Notes: generated by a model not told the origin, from the letters alone. Positions 1-11,173 are shown, counted from the stretch's first letter. The stretch is DNA of 64,000 bases from Eucalyptus grandis (GCF_016545825.1 NC_052619.1:8757501-8821500), one strand, 5' to 3'. Program-made: numbers and translations.

Positions 1-72
1 GATTAGATCATTGTCATGGATTGACTCTCCATTTACACCTCATGCTTACATGTTCCTGTTTATTTCCTTTAG

Positions 73-453
73 GTGATTATGGAGCGATCTCGCTCACCCA
101 TCCGTACACGGCCGAGAGCTAAAATGGCGGATCAAAATGAGGTGCTAGACCGTATCATTGTCAATATAAACAAACAAATTGTGTACCTCCAAAGTCAAGT
201 CGATGAATTGTTTGCTACTGTGGCTTGTCTCATCAAGCAAAAGGGCTGTGATGACATAGGTACTCTATCTTCAGTGAGAAACTACGACTCGAAGAAGAGA
301 GCCAAGAGGACTTTCGAACCGTCCTATTTTCCTAACGTAGCTGAATTTGATGCCACTATGAAGAGACTAGTGACATATCTAGAAGGAATAATCTCTGACC
401 TAGAGGATTTGCATCACAAGATCAAGGAGGGTGAAGAACTCAAGCACACATGA
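73..453 (+). CDS. Hypothetical basic/coiled-coil protein, 126 aa
   Basis: An open frame starts at ATG 79 (or ATG 73, since MIM gives two in-frame starts) and ends at TGA 453. The first ~17 residues are rich in Arg, Ser and Pro; residues ~20-60 are amphipathic with regularly spaced Ile, Val and Leu; the C-terminal third is charged (Lys/Glu). I see no signal peptide, membrane segment, zinc knuckle or known catalytic motif. The start is preceded by a pyrimidine tract ending in TTTAG, so it could also be the last exon of a spliced ORF. It lies ~3.85 kb upstream of the Tat1 3' LTR, which makes an accessory or terminal ORF of that element the simplest reading, but an unrelated gene fragment is possible. 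Function not recognised. Confidence 0.45.
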   Translation: MIMERSRSPIRTRPRAKMADQNEVLDRIIVNINKQIVYLQSQVDELFATVACLIKQKGCDDIGTLSSVRNYDSKKRAKRTFEPSYFPNVAEFDATMKRLVTYLEGIISDLEDLHHKIKEGEELKHT

Positions 454-3102
454 TTCATGATCCTAAGTAGTTCGCTTTCCTTATTTAATTAGGGGCATGT
501 TCAGTTGCACTTTCCCCTGCGTGGGAATTCTTATTGCTTTTTAGAGATTGGTAAAAATTTCTCCTGTTTTGCTTTAGTGCTTGAATATAACATTTTTCAT
601 TCCAATAAATGTAATTTGATTGATGAATATCAATAAAATTACAAGTTTTGTTTTGAGGACATGATGGGGTATGCCAAACCAATCCGGTGACAATATCCAA
701 CAATGAAAAGAAAATATCATCCAAGGAGAATTCTGAGGACCGGGCTTCTTCATGCTTTCTCATCCAAAAAAATCCAAAAAAAAAAAAAAAATTACTTTTG
801 AAGCCATTTCCAAAAGCATGCATTAGGTTAGCACTTTTTAATTTTCTGACTCATTTACTTCATGTTTCAGAACATTACTTTTTTGGTTTGATGAGAAGGC
901 ATCTGAAAAGGCACATTAGGTTGCAATGATAGATCAATTGGCTCAACTATTACTCAACAAATGTCGAATTGGGAGCACTACAGATTCTAGTAGTGACATG
1001 ACTGAGATAAAATGAATGTGCAATTTGAATTCACCTTGATGTTGCATAGTATCCTATTCATGCACATTCTCTTGTGCAGGGGCAAAAGCGGATAGGGACA
1101 ATCCAAAGATATCAACTGCCGAGGCAATCCCATTGTAGATGAATCCTTGAATGAATGCTTAAAATCATTTTGCAGTGTGGAAAACTATTTGTTTTGGAGT
1201 TGATAATTTTTCATGCCTAAAGCTGTTGAGCTCTTTTTTAAAAAAAAAAAAAGGATTTTGCATGATGACTTTTAGCCACCAATTCCACTAAAGAACATCA
1301 AGATGGACTAATTTAATGAATGATGTGGAATTGATTGAGCATACTAAATGAGACGAGTCGGGATGATGAAAGGCAAACCTTATCCTATACACAGTCCCCT
1401 ACTCATACACTTGTGAGATGAGTGTAGGAAGGTTCATATACACAAGGTAAAGAGTTCTCTCGCAAAAGGTACGGCAACCGAAATAATGAGAGGCAGTTCA
1501 TTTCTTTATCCCAAACACTACAGGTGATCCATTGCTTAACCCTTTTGAGCCCATACACTTATGGATATTCTTTTCAAATTACCTCTATCAAGAATCACCC
1601 CACATTGGGGCAAAGGGGAGATAAAATGGCATCATGAGGTGAGGAAAACTAATTGAAATTTTCTTGCTCTCACTTGTATCAATCTTCAAGTCGTGCTATT
1701 GCATTGAATTCATGTGTTAACTTAAGTGCCTTAGAATGACGAAGAGCATTTCTTTCTCTATCCTACATATTTATACCATTTGCATAGCCCACTTGAGCCT
1801 ACAATTTCATTTTTTTAAACCCAATTGATGATCATCCCCCACACTGGGGCAAGGCAAAAGGCAGATGAAGACTCTTGAAAAGTTCGAGTGTCATTCAAAG
1901 TGTAATTGCTTGACGCATGCATTATGCGCAAGAATTGAATTCAAAATAGAACTAAGGGGCATGAAAAAACAGTGTGCCTGGTAAAAGTAAGGCCGATGCC
2001 CATGAAAAAGAAGTGAAGAAAAAATGCATGAGAACTAGGGGCATGAAAAAGCAGTGTGCTTGGTAAAAAGCAAGGCCAATACCCATAGATGAAAAAAGAA
2101 AGTCAAGAGAGGTGACTGTCAATTACAAGAATTGAATCCCAATGGAGCAATACTCACAGAACTCAAATGCCGAGTTTCTACAATCAATGGGGGACTTCAT
2201 GAAGACAATCCCCGATGGCGAAAGAGAAGACCAGCGACAATGCCTAGATGATCATCGGCTTTAACCCTTCACACATATTTTGAGCCTAATGATCCTTACA
2301 TTTCTCAACCCATGAGCCAAGCCTATGTTACGTCCCTTGCAAAGTCTCTTCAGATTATGGCACTTGAATTAACCTAGAGGTTCACATGTTTTAAGCATAG
2401 CTCGAAGAAGTGCGAGCAAGATTATTTCTTTCTCATTTTGCAGGGTTCTTGACTTGTAAACCTGGAGATGATTGCGAAGTTGTTCTTTCAATAGTCTTGA
2501 CTCAAAGAGTCCCTTTGTTAAGCTGTTGACCAAACTCACAATATGGTCCCTGTTAAAGACCTCTCAAATTGGTAAGGTTGTACTGCTTGCGAGAATACTC
2601 GAACCCCTGTCGATATGGTGAGATGGAGTGATTCTCTTTTAAATGAGAGTGAGTGAAAGTCCTTTCTAACCGAAAGTCTCTCATTTAGTATTCTTAAGAA
2701 ATCCATGTCATGAGTGAAAATTATCTTGAACAGTAATTCTCTAGTGGAAATTTAGGTAATGCAAAGGTCATTGTGCATGAACCCCGATTAAATTGATAAA
2801 AAAATTAAGTGGATTTTGAAGTGTGTGTTCCAGAATAGCATTAATTGCTTATTTCTTTGGTGAATGCATTTTTTCTCTAATCATGTCTGACAGATAATGC
2901 TTTCTCAAAGATCCAAGAGCTTTTGACATTCAGGAGGTGAGAGGCCTCCACATGATATCTAAGTTCCAAAGGACATATCCCCAAGAATTAGAGATATCAC
3001 CGGGTAAGTATATCTCTACCCATACTTTAAATACTTGTCATTGTGCAGGTATTCTCTCCCAACTGCATCAACACTTGACTCGGTCAAGCTGTCTTCTATA
3101 TT
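454..3102 (+). other. Non-coding region of Tat1 between last ORF and arrays
   Basis: I see no gene here. The stretch holds two copies of a short dyad of the form CCCCACAYTGGGGC (1598-1611 and 1837-1850). It also holds a direct repeat of about 55 bp (1951-2006 and 2034-2087), recognisable by GGGGCATGAAAAA and CAGTGTG. Composition is AT-rich with stops in all frames. It fits the long non-coding stretch expected downstream of pol in Tat-type elements. Confidence 0.5.
2994..3060 (+). repeat. Leader segment duplicated in front of both arrays
   Basis: A ~65-bp segment beginning near GGTAAGTATATCTCTACCC and ending in TGTGCAGGTATTC precedes the 38-bp array. A diverged copy at about 3664-3728 precedes the 42-46-bp array. 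Both copies keep a GTAAGT followed ~45 bp later by a pyrimidine-rich CAG. Confidence 0.75.
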
Positions 3103-3635
3103 AACCCGGCATGCTTTCGTAGCCCGGTGTCCTTTAAATTGACCTGGCGTGCTTTTCTTAGCCCAGAGTCCCTTTCATCGACCCGGCGTGCTTCCGTAAC
3201 CCGGTGTCTTTTATATTGACTTGGTGTGCTTTCGTAGCCTAGAGTCCCTTTCATCGATCCAGCGTGCTTTCGTAGCCTGGTGTCCTATTTATTGACCCAG
3301 CGTGCTTCTGTAGCCCGGTGTCCTTTATATTGACCTGGCGTGCTTTCGTAGCCCAGAGTTCCTTATATCGACCCGGCGTGCTTTCGTAGCCCGGTGTCAT
3401 TTATATTGACCTGGCGTGCTTTCGTAGCCCAAAGTCCCTTTCATCGATCCAGCGTGTTTTCATAGCCCGGTGTCCTATTTATTGACCCGGCGTGCTTCCA
3501 TAGCCCGGTGTCCCTTGATATGACATGGCGTGCTTCTGTAGCCCAAAGTCCCCCTATCAAATCAGCGTGCTTCCGTAGCCCAAAGTTCCCCTTCTTCGAC
3601 ATGTTGTGCTTTTATAGCCCAGAGTCACCTCATTA
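3103..3635 (+). repeat. 38-bp minisatellite with alternating A/B units, ~14 copies
   Basis: Successive units start at about 3103, 3141, 3180, 3218, 3256, 3294, 3332, 3370, 3408, 3446, 3484 and 3522, so the period is a near-constant 38 bp. Each unit contains GGCGTGCTTTCGTAGCC. Two unit types largely alternate: one continues CGGTGTCC, the other CAGAGTCCC, giving a ~76-bp higher-order dimer. The last three units (3559 onward) are more degraded. Confidence 0.9.
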
Positions 3636-3782
3636 ATTTGGGAGACATATCTTTAAGGATCAGAGATGCCACCAGGTAAGTCTATCTCTATCCATACCTT
3701 ATATACTTGTCATTGTACAGGTATTCCTTTTCAAGCACTGGCACTCGATGGAGTCGCCCCCCAAAGATTTTTCCCAGATTCA

Positions 3783-4088
3783 TCAGGCGACCGTAGAATG
3801 GTACGGGTCCTGGAAAATGAATCCCAGTTTAGGCGACCGTAGAATGGTATGAGTCCTAGACAACACTTATTCAGGCGACTGTATAATGGTACAGGTCCTG
3901 GAAATGAATCCCAGTTTAGGCGACCGTAGAATGGTACGGGTCCTAGACAATAACTATTCAGGCGACCGTAGAATGGTACGGGTCCTAGACAGCACCTATT
4001 CAAGCGACCGTAGAATGGTACGGGTCCTGAAAAATGAATCCCAGTTTAGGCGATTGTAGAATTATACGAGTCCCGGACATGTAACGCC
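3783..4088 (+). repeat. 42-46-bp minisatellite, 7 copies
   Basis: Seven units begin AGGCGACCGTAGAATGGTAC or a close variant (about 3784, 3831, 3873, 3917, 3960, 4002, 4048). Units come in a long form (insert ATGAATCCCAGTTT) and a short form (insert ending in CTATTC), mixed along the array. It ends about 215 bp before the polypurine tract. Confidence 0.88.
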
Positions 4089-4290
4089 AACTATCTTGAA
4101 TCATTCTACCCTCCTTGAAGGTAAGTAATTCCAGGTAAGTTCCTTTATCATTTGCATTAGCATTTCCATGCATCATATAAATTGCATTCAAAAAAGGAAT
4201 TCATTTTCCAAGAAAAAGTCATTTAGTGCATGTGCATAATTAAAATTAGGTCTCAATTTGTCTTTGAAGGTCACCTCTACGAGCTCACCT

Positions 4291-4305
4291 TTAAAGAAGG
4301 GTAGC
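4291..4305 (+). other. Polypurine tract of Tat1
   Basis: A purine-rich stretch (TTAAAGAAGGGTAGC) lies directly 5' of the TGTTGACACC LTR start, the position required for plus-strand DNA priming. Confidence 0.6.
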
Positions 4306-6925
4306 TGTTGACACCTAATTTTGGAAAAATAAAATTGCATTTTGAACAAATAAAAAGAAAGAAAAATGAAAATGGGGGAAATTGATTTGATTGATCATGC
4401 ATGGAAATTTGCAATTCTGGTGGATATTCAGATTTTGATAAATGCAGAAGCAATTAAAGATCAAGTGAACAAACGGCAAGGATTTTGATAAAAATGGAAG
4501 GAATCGGTGCAAGATAGAGCTGATTGCGAAATCATGCTCCAATTTGCAGCCGTGATTTAATATGACAGAAGATGGAAACTCGAAAGTTGCCATGGAGACC
4601 GGCCGTCTAGAAATCATTGTAAAATAAGTCGATCCGTACGGATGCGAGGGGGGGAGCGAATTCAGAAAAATTTTCAGAGCAAAGAAAAATCGAGAGAAAA
4701 ATTCGTGAGGAAAAATAGGGGAGAGAATTCATACGGAGGGGTCCTTTTCTATTTTTCATTTTTCTTTTTTGCATGAGTCAAAGTCCACAAAAAGTGAGTT
4801 TTGGTTTTTGTAGAAAGGGACAGCGAGAGACGTCGTGTGAGGAGACAAAAAAAAGAAAAAAAAAAAAAGAAAAGCAGCAAGCAGATCGTCTTCCTCGCGC
4901 ACGGGTCTCCTTCGCCCCCCCTGCGGCTTCCGTCCGCGAGCGTTGCGCCAGCATCGCCCACGCCAGCAGCCGAGCCGTTGACCACCGTTGCTCCGCCGGC
5001 GCCTCACGAGCCCTCCCCGCTCCACCGCCGCTTCGCTCCGCCTGCGAGCTAGAACCTAAAGTCGCGGCGATCCGCGAGCTCGGCGCTTGAAGCCGTACAG
5101 CCGCTCATAGCCCATCCCTCGCTGGTCACCACCGCGCAACCGAGCAGCATCTCCGTCACCGCGCCTCTCCCCCGCCGGTGATCTCCGCTACCCGGATCGA
5201 CTCCCATCGCCGCGCCTCTGCACCCGCGACCTGCTGCTGCCCAGCCGACGCCGGAGCTCCGAAGCCTGCCGCTCCTAACCTCGCCGCTCGCCTCAGCCCA
5301 GCACCCAATGCCTTCGCCGCCCATCTCCGCTCACCGGACGCCGCGCCTCGGCGACTCACGACTCGGGGACCCAACGCTGCCTTGCCCGCTCACCCACACC
5401 GGTACATGACCCACCTCCGCCGGTCTTTGCCAGCCTCCGCCCGGCAACACCGATGCTGCCACCGCGCCCACTTGCCCATCGACGATGCTTTGGTCTCGCT
5501 CACCAATCACGCTACCTCTTTCTTGTTTTAGGTGGCTTATTTTTACTTTTTTTTTCATGTTATTTTTATATTTATTTTGTTTGATAGCCTTTTTAGTTTA
5601 GCTATTTAAGTTGTAATATCGAATGTTAGTCTTCGTGAATTTTGTAGGCATTATCCGTAGGGATTTTGTCCGGAATTAATGTAATGATTAATTTAATCCG
5701 AGAGACATCGGATTATTTTTTTAATTATATTAATTTTTGGGCTCTTTTGGTAGAATTTTAATTGTTAAATCATTATAATTATTAGTTTGATCCGTAAGAT
5801 TTTGGATTAGATTTTTAATTATTTTGATCTCTTTTGTCGCGATAATTAGGGTTAGGATAATCGTTAATTTGACCTGTGAGACATGTTATTTTTTCGATTA
5901 TTTTAATCCTTTATTTTGTTGATAGTTTAGATTTAATATTTATTTAATAATTACTTATCTTTTAAAAAAACTAAAAAAATGGAAAATAAAAAAATCAAAA
6001 TCTTGCACGAGCATATAGGTTTAGTAAATCGAGACATGTAGGTTTAGTAAATTAGAATTTTCTTAGGATTACATTTTTAGGGTTGCATTTTTAGAAATAG
6101 GTTAGGGTTGGACCTAAAGTAGTTTTAGATAATGTTCGCACATTTTAATTATCTTATTTTTCAAAAATAGTTTTCTAAGATTTGATAGGGTTTAAGTCAA
6201 ATTAATCCCTAGAATAAATTAGAAAATTATCCCTTTTAGATAGTTTAATTAGGGTTTTTATTGATTCTGAATTTCAATAAAAAAATACAAAAATACTATG
6301 TGCGTGTTAACTAGTTCGCATAATATGATCATTTAATCATAATTTGTTCATTAGTGAAGTTAGGTCATGAGGTGCATAATAACTAGTTTGCATAATAGGC
6401 CCATTTAATTAGAATTTGCATATTAATAAGATTAAGTCATTTAGTTAAAAAATGCATTTTTATAAAAGAATTCTAATTTTCAAGAAAACCCAAAAAAAAA
6501 TAATAATTGTTTGCTTTGTGTGATGCAATTTATTTATTGAATGTTTGAGCATTTGTGTGATCACCCCATTGCATGATAGTAATTTAGGTTAAAAAAAATC
6601 CGAGTTGCCTGCAAAAAACATTTTTGAAATTAAAAAGAAATGGTACCGAAAGGGCATTAGAGGAATCTAGTGTAACCAAGTCCCCATACCCTTAGTCTCT
6701 GGTTCGGAGGAGTAAAATAATCCTCCCATTATTTTACTTAGGTGTCTAATCAACCTACCATAAACCGATTAGTGGCGACTCCTAATTAATAATCTTTTGC
6801 ATGTTAAATATTTGAATCTTAAGTCGCAAATTGTTATAGGCTTGGGAGAGCCCGAACTAAGTTTAAAGACTTAGTAGTCCATTAACCTAGTTTTAGGTGG
6901 TGCACCCGAAAAATAGGTCGCGACA
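4306..6925 (+). repeat. 3' LTR of Tat1 (2.62 kb)
   Basis: The LTR runs from TGTTGACACC to GGTCGCGACA. A GC-rich, CT/CG-dense leader block lies at about 4880-5480, followed by AT-rich sequence. Near the end (about 6640-6925) it carries a motif set shared with the 50.0-50.2 kb region: CGAAAGGGC, then AAGTCC, then GGCGACTCC, then CTTGGGAGAGC. Overlapping open frames in the GC-rich block occur on both strands and look compositional, not coding. Confidence 0.75.
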
Positions 6926-6930
6926 AAGAT

Positions 6931-7127
6931 CGTCCTCATGCAAGTCTCATGGTCAAGTCGTTTTCCCAGGTCGAGTCCTTTAGTCGTACGAGTTCTGTCC
7001 TCATTAACCTTTCCCCTCAAGGTCAATATCTTAGGAGTGATCAATTCTGAGTGAGATCAACCAACAATGCATTGAAGAAATTCACATTCATTCATCCCTC
7101 AGAGGGCTCAAATTTCAGGATGTCATA
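6931..7127 (-). repeat. Element E 3' LTR fragment
   Basis: About 197 bp matching the outer end of E's 5' LTR (43131-43323), with the same TCATA terminus. The rest of this LTR lies left of the inserted Tat1 element, outside the window. Confidence 0.8.
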
Positions 7128-9002
7128 GCTCTTCTCCTCTTTGTAAAAATTTCGTCCTCGAAATTTAAACCATTCAGATTCTTCTTCAAAATGGTGGGGA
7201 GACTGCTGTCTCAACGATTCTTCGCTTTCCCAAGTCTTTCGTTTCGCCTCATCTGCTGCTCAACACTTTCGGTGTTGCCAAATCACTTCCCATCTTGCTC
7301 AAATCATTCTTGATTCCAAAGGCTAAGCACTTGCCCACTTTTGCAAAAATAAAAGTTGCAAAAATTTGTTTTTTTACTTTTTCTACTATGCGGCTAATTG
7401 CCGCGTCGGGGACTCGAACTCCTGACTTCAGACCAACACTTCATTCTCGGGTACCACTCGGCTAGAGGCGCTAGCGGTGTCCTGAATTGCTTTCTTTATC
7501 CAATTAAAGCCAAAATGTTCATTTGAATCCAAATTTTGAAAGATTCTTATGTAAGTACCATTTCAACTTCCCTTTCTTAACAAAATGCGATGTCCCTATC
7601 ATAGGCGACATCCAAGGAAAATATACTTCCATACTTAAAATTCCAAAGGTCTTCGACACAATTCTGCGCAGTTTTTCTGACGGTTCTGAGCGGTCTTTAA
7701 TCTGTCCCTACTGACTGCAACTGAATCCACTAATTGCTAAACTAACTCTGGGTCTATACCCTTATGTACTCTGACTTCATCCCAACAAACTGGAGTTCTC
7801 CACTCTCTGCCACACCACGCTTAAAATGGTGTCATCTGAGCGGTCTGCTGATAATTACTACAGTAAGCTTTTGACAATATCTCTTTCTTAAGATCCACAT
7901 CATCGGGCACAAACAGTCGTCCACAAAATTTTAATGTTTTGTCCTCAGTAGCATGCAAATCAGCCTTTCTCTTTTCTGTATCTCCCTACAGAACCTTCTG
8001 AATCTCTAGGTCTATCAATTGCAACATCTAGATTCTTAGTTGTACTTCTGGTTCAATTCTGAGGATAGCCATAAGGCAAAGGCGACCTACCTTAGATTTG
8101 AAATCGAATCTCCAGCTTCTTTGAGTAAAAATCCACTCCTAAATCACCATCACAAAGCCCATCGTGATGTGTTCCACGTCCGCTCGGGAACTCCAAAGGT
8201 TGCAAAGGTCTTCCAAGACTAGATGCAATCATCAGCATTGATGCGGTAGTCAACTTCTGCTTAATCTCTTAGAAACTACGCTCGCACCTATCTGTCCCTA
8301 TGGACTTCTCTGTCTTCTTCAACAATCTAGTTAGAGGCACAGCTATTGCCGAAAATCTCTTCACAAACCTGTCTGTAAAAACATGTCAACCCCAAGAAAC
8401 TTATGATCTCTGTCACTATCATAGATCTTGGCTAATTGACCATGGCTTCAGTCTTGGTTGGGTTCACAGAAATCCCGTCTATGTTCTTGCAAGGTCTGAA
8501 GCACTACCCTTATACGTCTTTTATACTCCTCTAGACTTCTAAAGTATACTCAGATGTCGTCGATAAACACTATCACGACTCGATCTTCCTTTTTAGGAGC
8601 AAACCAAATGATTCCTCAGGAAACGTGTCAGAAAACTTCCATACCATGTGCATGCTCTCCACTTTCGGTTCCTCAACTGTCATATCCACTACAGTTGACA
8701 AATAACATTGGCAACCCATATCCAAAAACCAAGTTGTATTAAATGACAACATTAAACAAATGAAAATCCTTTATGATCTTTGACAAACTCGAAACTTTCC
8801 CACGCAAATGGAATAAACTGGATTACTGCATATCAATAATTCATCACAACAATATGCTCCTTGAGCCAATCTTTTCCATTACGATCTCAAAGTTATACAT
8901 AAGCAAAAACAACCAAATACCACTCTAACTAGTGATTCTCCTTTTTACAACTCCATTTCAACAAACTGAAATTCTACAAACTCAACCAAAATTCCGAAGT
9001 GC
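7128..9002 (-). pseudogene. Element E pol remnant (RT, RNase H and integrase pieces)
   Basis: Adjacent to the LTR is the pol terminus common to all the minus-strand elements: a polypurine tract and the stretch coding FEDEI just before it. About 7750-7815 matches element B's integrase segment around GRRC and CWNEVGER. About 7880-8040 matches the RNase H-integrase linker. At 8553-8570 the minus strand encodes VFIDDI, the RT catalytic motif, and 8290-8550 carries the following RT/RNase H connection. The RT 5' half and most of protease are missing. No long frame survives, so this is a dead copy. Confidence 0.7.
7340..7475 (-). mobile_element. tRNA-derived SINE (or tRNA relic)
   Basis: On the minus strand there is an A-box TAGCCGAGTGGT (7453-7464) and a B-box AGTTCGAGTCC (7410-7420), spaced as in an internal RNA polymerase III promoter. 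The ~70-nt head resembles a tRNA, but its ends do not form an acceptor stem. Past the B-box the sequence continues into an A-rich tail (toward 7340). This favours a SINE over a working tRNA gene. I could not find clear flanking duplications. Confidence 0.6.
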
Positions 9003-9090
9003 CATTCTAATAAAATTATCCCAAAAACATTTTTCCCCTAATCGATGCATGGCTTAGTTCATTCCTGTCCTCTTTGCCATCCTAGTGGCG
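9003..9090 (-). other. Element E copy of the gag/pol replacement module
   Basis: About 80 bp here resembles the segment that replaces the protease-RT junction in elements A (20378-20728) and D (63561-63905). Shared landmarks on the plus strand are AAAATTATCC, GTTCA followed by TCCTG, and TTGCCAT followed by CTAG. In E it lies between the gag remnant and the damaged pol. Confidence 0.5.
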
Positions 9091-9189
9091 TCCTATCTAT
9101 GGTGCATTCTGCAGCGCGTTCTCTCTATTCTGTCCCATCAATGGTGGCGGTTAAAGCTGTTATGGTCCCATCTGCCTGCGCGGACAATC

Positions 9190-10240
9190 CTTCACTCGGT
9201 ACCCATGCTAGTTACATCCATAGCCGGCTCCTGTCATCGAAGGACAGGGGAGATTTCCATGTCTCCTTCCACACACCCGATAGACTCCCATGGCATTGGG
9301 TGTCGACTTCCCTACGTAGTTCTCTCTGTTGGGTGGGATGGGATTCCTTCTTCCCATTATCGGTCCCTTTCCAAACCGATGTTTATCTTGGTTAGGTACG
9401 AACTGCGAGCCAGATGCGGTCGTTTTCTCAATCATGTTCTTTTCTATCATCGGTGCCCTCTCGTACATCTCATCAAAGCTCTTTAAATTCAAGAGTACCA
9501 GCTGGTCTTTCAACTCTGGTTTCAAGCCATCCCTAAACCATGTCGCCCTATCCAAAGGGTCCTCTACCAACCTCGGTGCATACTTGGCCAACTCGGCAAA
9601 CTTCGCTTCATACTGATCCACAGACATCTGATTCAGACGAAGCCATTGGAACTCTGTCATCTTGGACTTTCTCACACTGTTTGAAAAGTACTTCCCATTG
9701 AAAGCCTCACAAAAAGCACCCCATGTCTAAGCTATGCCTTCAAGGAACACTCTTCCTTGAGTGACTTCCCACCACATACTGGCGTTACCTTGACGCTAAT
9801 AACTACCAGAAGTACTCGATCTTCCTCTAAACACCTCAACACTGTGAAGGTCTTCTCAATATCTCTTATCCAAAGGGTCGCAGCCTTAGGGTCGTCCACA
9901 CCAATGAACCTCGATGGCTTAAGTCTTAGGAACTACTCTACTAGCTTGAGCATCGGTCTCTCTCTGATCACAATCCCAGGTTGGACTCTAGCAGGTGCAA
10001 CTATAGTAGCAGCAACGGTAGCTTGATTCTGAACTTGCTGTCCCAACAAAATTCCCAAAGACTCAAGTGCCTGCACGATCCTATCTAATCTAGGATCATC
10101 AAGTGCTGCTACACTAGTACCAGCCTAAGCGGTACTCTCTCGCACACGCTGATCTATGCCTACGCACTACCTCGGGTACTGACTCTAGTCGGCGTCCTAT
10201 CCCGAGCGACTGACACAACACTCCTCTTCCGAGGACTCCT
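9190..10240 (-). pseudogene. Element E gag remnant
   Basis: The best frame is 9208-9675 (155 codons). It contains the retrotransposon gag core signature VDQYEAKFAELAKYAP followed by RLVED and an arginine/lysine-rich tail, which would form the capsid that packages element RNA. The zinc-knuckle region is degraded to VCGRRHGNLPC and then breaks off into unrelated sequence near 9208. The N-terminal half (9700-10240) is recognisable only by position and weak resemblance to gag of A and D, with many stops. A dead copy. Confidence 0.65.
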
Positions 10241-10910
10241 CAAATCCGGATCACTCATTCAACGGGTTCTCCACAAAACCTGCTTTCCAATTCTTCACCG
10301 AATTAGGAAGACTGAGTGACCCACACCAAACAAACTATCAATCAGCTAGCCAATCACTGGCGTTTCCATAAGGAAAAAGCCTTTCCTACTCACTATCCCG
10401 ACATCCATCGCACCTTATCACTCCAAACACTAACCTTGCTCTGACTGTAACGAGCCGTGACGTCCCAGAGCGTCACGTACTAAGCGCAAGCGGAATTATA
10501 ATTATTATTATCTTCTTGTCTAGCTTGTAATCTCCTTTAGATAACCCATAGTGTTTACCATTGAAGGTTAGCATGTATAACATGGATTATTTAAAATCTC
10601 AAGTTTATATTATGAGGTTATCCTGCAATCACTCTATCTTCAATTCAAGTATTGGCCAAACATTCATGCACATAAACAAGGACACAAGAAGCTGCATTTC
10701 TACTTATCATCAACAGGGCTTACAAAAATTATCAACCTGGACTCTTTCCATGTTCATCGCCTATGTATATATACAACATATACAAAACAAAAGTAAGGCG
10801 TAACACAAGCCAGGGATAAGGGGTGAGGGTGTCTACTCCACGAGTTCCCACACAAGCCCCCGTCTAACAAAAAAACAAAAGTTAGTCAGCTTCTACAAGA
10901 TCAAAGGCGT

Positions 10911-11156
10911 CTAGGCGCCGTCCGTCCCCGCTCCAGGTCCTCCTGCTCCAAAGGGTAAAGGTCCGAACATCTCTCCTTCATGGTTGACAAACCATGCGAC
11001 GAACGTCATCGGTAATAACTCAGCTCTACCGTCATCCAACCATAAGGTGGCCTCATACTTGGAGAAGGTCATGTCAATGTCGGGATCATACTCGTCATGA
11101 AGAGAAACATCAAGACGCACTACCGCCCCGTATTGAGCTACCGGCGGTACATCCAT
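10911..11156 (-). CDS. Putative LTR-encoded small protein, 81 aa (LTR G)
   Basis: An intact frame inside solo LTR G starts at ATG 11156, nine nucleotides after a CATTTCAG acceptor-like site (11166-11173), and ends at a stop near 10911. The product is acidic, with a Val/Leu/Asp-rich centre and a Gly/Pro-rich C-terminus (PFGAGGPG). It has no signal peptide, membrane span or familiar motif. Its location, length and general pattern (LDV near residue 15, an acidic patch, a Phe/Val core, then GxxxGxLP) resemble the second half of the 134-codon frame in element B's LTRs. A 5' donor-like GCAAG|GTAAGG at 13159-13168 could join a leader exon to it by a ~2-kb intron. Coding status is inference; chance ORF is the alternative. 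Confidence 0.4.
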   Translation of the reverse strand: MDVPPVAQYGAVVRLDVSLHDEYDPDIDMTFSKYEATLWLDDGRAELLPMTFVAWFVNHEGEMFGPLPFGAGGPGAGTDGA

Positions 11157-11165
11157 GCTATCAAT

Positions 11166-11173
11166 CTGAAATG
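11166..11173 (-). promoter_or_regulatory. Acceptor-like CATTTCAG motif in LTR G
   Basis: The minus strand reads CATTTCAG followed by ATTGATAGC and the ATG of the 81-aa frame. The same motif followed by ATTAG occurs at the equivalent place in the LTRs of A, B, H and D. Confidence 0.5.

Larger units (their letters stand above)
1..6925 (+). mobile_element. Tat/Ogre-like LTR retrotransposon, 3' part (Tat1)
   Basis: Everything from the window start to base 6925 reads as the 3' non-pol region and 3' LTR of a plus-strand Ty3/gypsy element. A purine-rich tract ends at 4305 and is followed by an LTR that opens TGTTGACACC and closes GGTCGCGACA at 6925. Two minisatellite arrays lie just before the LTR; tandem arrays between pol and the 3' LTR are a known trait of the plant Tat/Ogre lineage. 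To the right the sequence resumes as the end of element E's 3' LTR, so this element is inserted there; the expected duplication would be AAGAT (6926-6930), but its partner is off-window. Lineage assignment is inference because no RT is visible. Confidence 0.7.

Noticed and set aside
2994..3060. Mini-intron (GTAAGT to CAG) in the Tat1 3' region
   Set aside because: Only ~45 nt, below the usual plant minimum, and there is no coding sequence on either side.
3103..4088. CRISPR-like repeat array
   Set aside because: Units are contiguous tandem repeats without unique spacers, in plant retrotransposon DNA.
4749..5558. Cluster of overlapping frames on both strands in the Tat1 LTR
   Set aside because: GC-rich leader of an LTR; several mutually overlapping frames, none with a domain.
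7400..7475. Functional tRNA gene on the minus strand
   Set aside because: A- and B-boxes are present but the two ends do not pair as an acceptor stem, and an A-rich tail follows; a SINE fits better.
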